From NCBI GenBank assembly GCA_050942875.1, contig JBMNOD010000084.1, forward strand, positions 1-15,888: 15,888 bases of DNA, given 5' to 3'. A model generated the notes under the pieces. The model was not told the origin of the DNA, did no database searches, and saw only the letters and a program-made list of their open reading frames with translations. Shown one piece after another: positions 13,991-15,888 of the stretch. Positions within the stretch are counted from its first letter, which is position 1. Every line of letters begins with the position of its first letter. The translations under genes and the position numbers were made by a program. The DNA comes from JAAZAI01 sp050942875 (GTDB taxonomy: Bacteria; Verrucomicrobiota; Kiritimatiellia; RFP12; UBA3636).

Positions 13991-14620
13991 ATGTCAACGA
14001 CGATACTTTTCCAAGGCGATTCCATCACCGACTGCGGGCGCTCCGCCGCGCCCGCCGCAGGCTATTCCAACGGCGGCATGGGCCCTGGCTACCCTGGGCT
14101 TGTCATGGCTCGCACCCTGCGTGATCACCCGGCGAAAAGCTGGAACTTCCTCAACCGCGGGATCAGCGGCAACCGCATCGTCGATCTTTACGCACGTTGG
14201 CGCATCGACTGCCTCAATCTTGAACCCGATGTGCTGAGCATTCTCATCGGCGTCAACGACGTCTGGCACGAGAACAACCACAACGGCGTCGACGCTCCGC
14301 GCTTCGAGCGCTTCTACCGCGAACTGCTGACTTGGACACGCGCCGAACGGCCCTCGATCCGATTCGTCATTCTGGAGCCGTTCCTCTTGATGAGCAACGA
14401 TGGCGCAGCCGCGATGTTGCCAGAGGTCGCCAGGCGCGCCGAAATCGCGAAGGCCGTCGCGGAGGAGTTCAACACGACATTCGTCCCCCTCCAGCGCCTC
14501 TTCAACGAAGCCTCGCGCCAGGCGCCGCCGACGCACTGGTCTGCAGACGGCGTCCACCCAACGGCTGCCGGGCATCAGCTCATCGCCGATGCCTGGCTCG
14601 ACGCCATGCCGTTGAATTAG
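13991..14620 (+). CDS. SGNH/GDSL-family hydrolase
   Basis: A 209-residue esterase/lipase-type hydrolase. Block I is FQGDSITD with nucleophile S11, block II is RGISGNR with oxyanion Gly, block III is GVNDVW with N89, and block V is SADGVHPT with D186 and H189. All catalytic residues are present. The substrate cannot be told from sequence; this GDSIT/GVND subgroup often acts on acetylated sugars or xylan side chains. No signal peptide follows the chosen ATG, so it should be cytosolic. GGGAG 9 nt upstream supports this start, and the family N-terminus begins here although the frame is open for 40 more codons. It converges on pyrF with a 4-bp overlap of stop codons. Confidence 0.92.
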   Translation: MSTTILFQGDSITDCGRSAAPAAGYSNGGMGPGYPGLVMARTLRDHPAKSWNFLNRGISGNRIVDLYARWRIDCLNLEPDVLSILIGVNDVWHENNHNGVDAPRFERFYRELLTWTRAERPSIRFVILEPFLLMSNDGAAAMLPEVARRAEIAKAVAEEFNTTFVPLQRLFNEASRQAPPTHWSADGVHPTAAGHQLIADAWLDAMPLN

Positions 14621-15333
14621 CGGCTTGGGCTTTTTGCGGCGACCATCTCCGCGCGGATGGCCCGGGCCGCCGCGCGCTTGTCTGCCGCGCCTAGAATCGG
14701 GCGGCCGATCACCAGATGCGTCGAACCGTCGCGAATCGCCTGTCCCGGCGTCGCGACGCGTTTCTGATCGCCCAGATCACCGCCGGCAGGACGGACGCCC
14801 GGGGTGACCAGCCAGGGACCGGCACCGAGCACTTGGCGGAGCGACGCCACTTCCCGGGGCGAGCACACGAGCCCATGCGCCCCGGCGGCGATCGCCATCG
14901 TCCCCAGTGAAACCACTTGCTCCTGCATCGGCCGCGTCACCCCCAACACGTCGAGATCGGACTGATCCATGCTGGTCAGCACAGTGACGGCCAGCAGCTT
15001 GGTGTCGGAACCCGTGGCGCGGACGGCCTGAGCCGCCGCTGTGATCATCGCCATCGAACCCGACGCATGGAGCGTGAGCAGCTCGACGCCGAACTTCAAA
15101 CACGAAGCCACGGCGCGTTCCACCGTCCGCGGGATGTCGTGCAGCTTGAGGTCGAGGAAGATGCGCTTCCCCTCCCCTTTGAGAATGCCCAGCACGGCAG
15201 GACCGTCTGCGATGAACAGCTCGAGGCCAACTTTGTAGAAGGACACCGCATCTCCGATTTCACGCACAACCGTCTCCGCCTCTGCCGCAGAAGGCACGTC
15301 CAGCGCCACAATGATTTCATGATCGTTGTTCAT
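14617..15333 (-). CDS. pyrF: Orotidine 5'-phosphate decarboxylase
   Basis: A 238-residue TIM-barrel enzyme that decarboxylates OMP to UMP in the last step of de novo pyrimidine synthesis. Substrate and catalytic residues are visible: D12 (VALDV), K34 (FYKVGLEL), DLKLHDIP (61-68, giving D61, K63 and D66 of the DxKxxD catalytic array), VTPGVRPAGGD, and the phosphate-binding IGRPIL near the C-terminus. GGAGG lies 5 nt before the ATG at 15333, which is preferred over the ATG at 15345. It appears to be a single-gene transcript: the upstream neighbour is IS debris and the downstream gene is convergent. Confidence 0.97.
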   Translation of the reverse strand: MNNDHEIIVALDVPSAAEAETVVREIGDAVSFYKVGLELFIADGPAVLGILKGEGKRIFLDLKLHDIPRTVERAVASCLKFGVELLTLHASGSMAMITAAAQAVRATGSDTKLLAVTVLTSMDQSDLDVLGVTRPMQEQVVSLGTMAIAAGAHGLVCSPREVASLRQVLGAGPWLVTPGVRPAGGDLGDQKRVATPGQAIRDGSTHLVIGRPILGAADKRAAARAIRAEMVAAKSPSR

Positions 15334-15395
15334 CCCTGCCTCCATTTCAATTCCACTTAAAACCGTTGTTGAACGTAAACTTCAAAAACGGGTGC

Positions 15396-15412
15396 TATCT
15401 TATCAGAACCCG
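15396..15412 (-). promoter_or_regulatory. Upstream element of pyrF, similar to the ychF upstream element
   Basis: On the minus strand CGGGTTCTGATAAGATA lies about 62 nt before the pyrF ATG. It matches CGGGCTCCGATAGGGTA before ychF at 13 of 17 bases, with all four differences being transitions. It may be a promoter type of this organism. Confidence 0.3.
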
Positions 15413-15438
15413 TCGAAAAAGTGAATGCCCAGAGTCAT

Positions 15439-15476
15439 GTGCCATTGTTTCTTTGGGGGACAGGCCCGAATGGCAC
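15439..15476. repeat. Inverted-repeat element beside the transposase fragment
   Basis: GTGCCATT (15439-15446) and AATGGCAC (15469-15476) are perfect 8-bp inverted arms enclosing GGGGGACAGGCCC, a variant of the GGGGACAGACCCC motif. It lies 4 bp beyond the transposase stop codon, so it may be the terminal structure of that insertion sequence, or a repeat that targeted it. Confidence 0.6.
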
Positions 15477-15480
15477 TAAG

Positions 15481-15888
15481 TTAAGCCAATTTCTTTGCTT
15501 TTCGGCATCTGGAACTGTGCGGTATTTCCTGGTGGGTGTGCCGCTCGCTTGTCAGCAGCGGATAGGGTTTCGGCCTTTTCTCCACGGCCCCGGGCTCGCG
15601 CCTTCCGGGGCGCTCGGGCACCCGGTCCGTCGCGATCGACCACAGCATCCGCCGGAAGTTGGCGACTCCCAGGGGCTTGCCGACGACGAGCCTTCGCATG
15701 AGGAACAGCCCGGAGCTCGTGACCGCGCCCTTGAAGCTGATCCGGTCCCGATCGACCCGACGCCGGCGCGCGGCCGCGTTGATCGCCGCGCAGGCCAGGT
15801 TGTGGGCGACGAGCGCCGCCACGAGGGTCTTCATGACGGTGTCCGGCTTCCTGGAGCGGATGAAGCCGTAGCCCATCGAGTCCTTGAG
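15481..15888 (-). CDS. IS4-type transposase, C-terminal part only
   Basis: The last 135 codons of a DDE transposase; the rest lies beyond the right edge. The visible part begins LKDSMGYGFIRSRKPDTVMK, continues LVAALVAHNLACAAINAAA and RISFKGAV, then RPGRREPGAVEKRPKPYPLL, a conserved sequence near the C-terminus of IS4-type (DDE_Tnp_1) transposases, here followed by a 20-residue Lys/Arg/His-rich tail. The catalytic D and D residues would be upstream, out of view. Whether the element is complete cannot be judged. Its stop is 4 bp from an inverted repeat that may mark the element's end. Confidence 0.8.
   Translation of the reverse strand, partial: LKDSMGYGFIRSRKPDTVMKTLVAALVAHNLACAAINAAARRRRVDRDRISFKGAVTSSGLFLMRRLVVGKPLGVANFRRMLWSIATDRVPERPGRREPGAVEKRPKPYPLLTSERHTHQEIPHSSRCRKAKKLA

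Noticed and set aside
14600..14640. Bidirectional terminator between the hydrolase gene and pyrF
   Set aside because: The stop codons overlap and no stable stem with a T run is visible around them.

Overview
The window comes from a GC-rich, diderm (Gram-negative-type) bacterium. The strongest sign is lptD, the outer-membrane LPS translocon, followed by a second outer-membrane beta-barrel gene that ends in Phe. Three things suggest, but do not prove, a PVC-type genome such as Kiritimatiellota, Lentisphaerota or Verrucomicrobiota: a Phd/VapC relic, IS4-type transposase debris, and intergenic DNA full of short hairpin repeats including a recurring GGGGACAGACCCC motif. No rRNA, tRNA or CRISPR array was seen.

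Layout. (1) 1-2980, minus strand: a ferrous-iron uptake operon. A DtxR-family regulator carrying a C-terminal FeoA domain is followed by a separate feoA and then feoB, whose C-terminus runs off the left edge. The promoter has near-consensus -35/-10 boxes with a perfect 14-bp palindrome between them, probably the regulator's own operator. (2) 3000-5061, plus strand: a small accessory cluster. It holds a decayed zinc-ribbon gene relic, a membrane-anchored protein of unknown function, and an intact zinc-ribbon/proline-rich/transmembrane protein that carries two in-frame tandem duplications. (3) 5143-6630, plus strand: a fusion of the Memo-like (system B) and AMMECR1-like (system A) proteins of the AmmeMemoRadiSam group. 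(4) 6631-7660: about 1 kb without a convincing gene, made of dispersed repeats and hairpins. (5) 7611-8051, plus strand: a Phd/YefM antitoxin behind a tandem operator, followed by only the last 37 codons of a VapC/PIN toxin.

(6) 8096-13807, minus strand: a probable four-gene operon, ychF, lptD, an outer-membrane beta-barrel protein and an EboE-like TIM-barrel protein. The EboE reading frame ends inside a repeat that appears to have supplied its C-terminal tail. (7) 13991-15333: a plus-strand SGNH/GDSL hydrolase gene converging on pyrF (minus), with stop codons overlapping by 4 bp. (8) 15439-15888: a short inverted-repeat element and the C-terminal part of an IS4-type transposase that runs off the right edge.

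The feo operon looks like a self-regulated iron-import unit. The ychF-lptD-OMP-eboE group joins a housekeeping translation-associated ATPase to envelope biogenesis and a possible metabolite-export protein. No clearly new multi-gene system is demonstrated. The most unusual material is the zinc-ribbon cluster with its relic, the lone EboE with a repeat-derived tail, the Memo-AMMECR1 fusion, and the toxin-less antitoxin.
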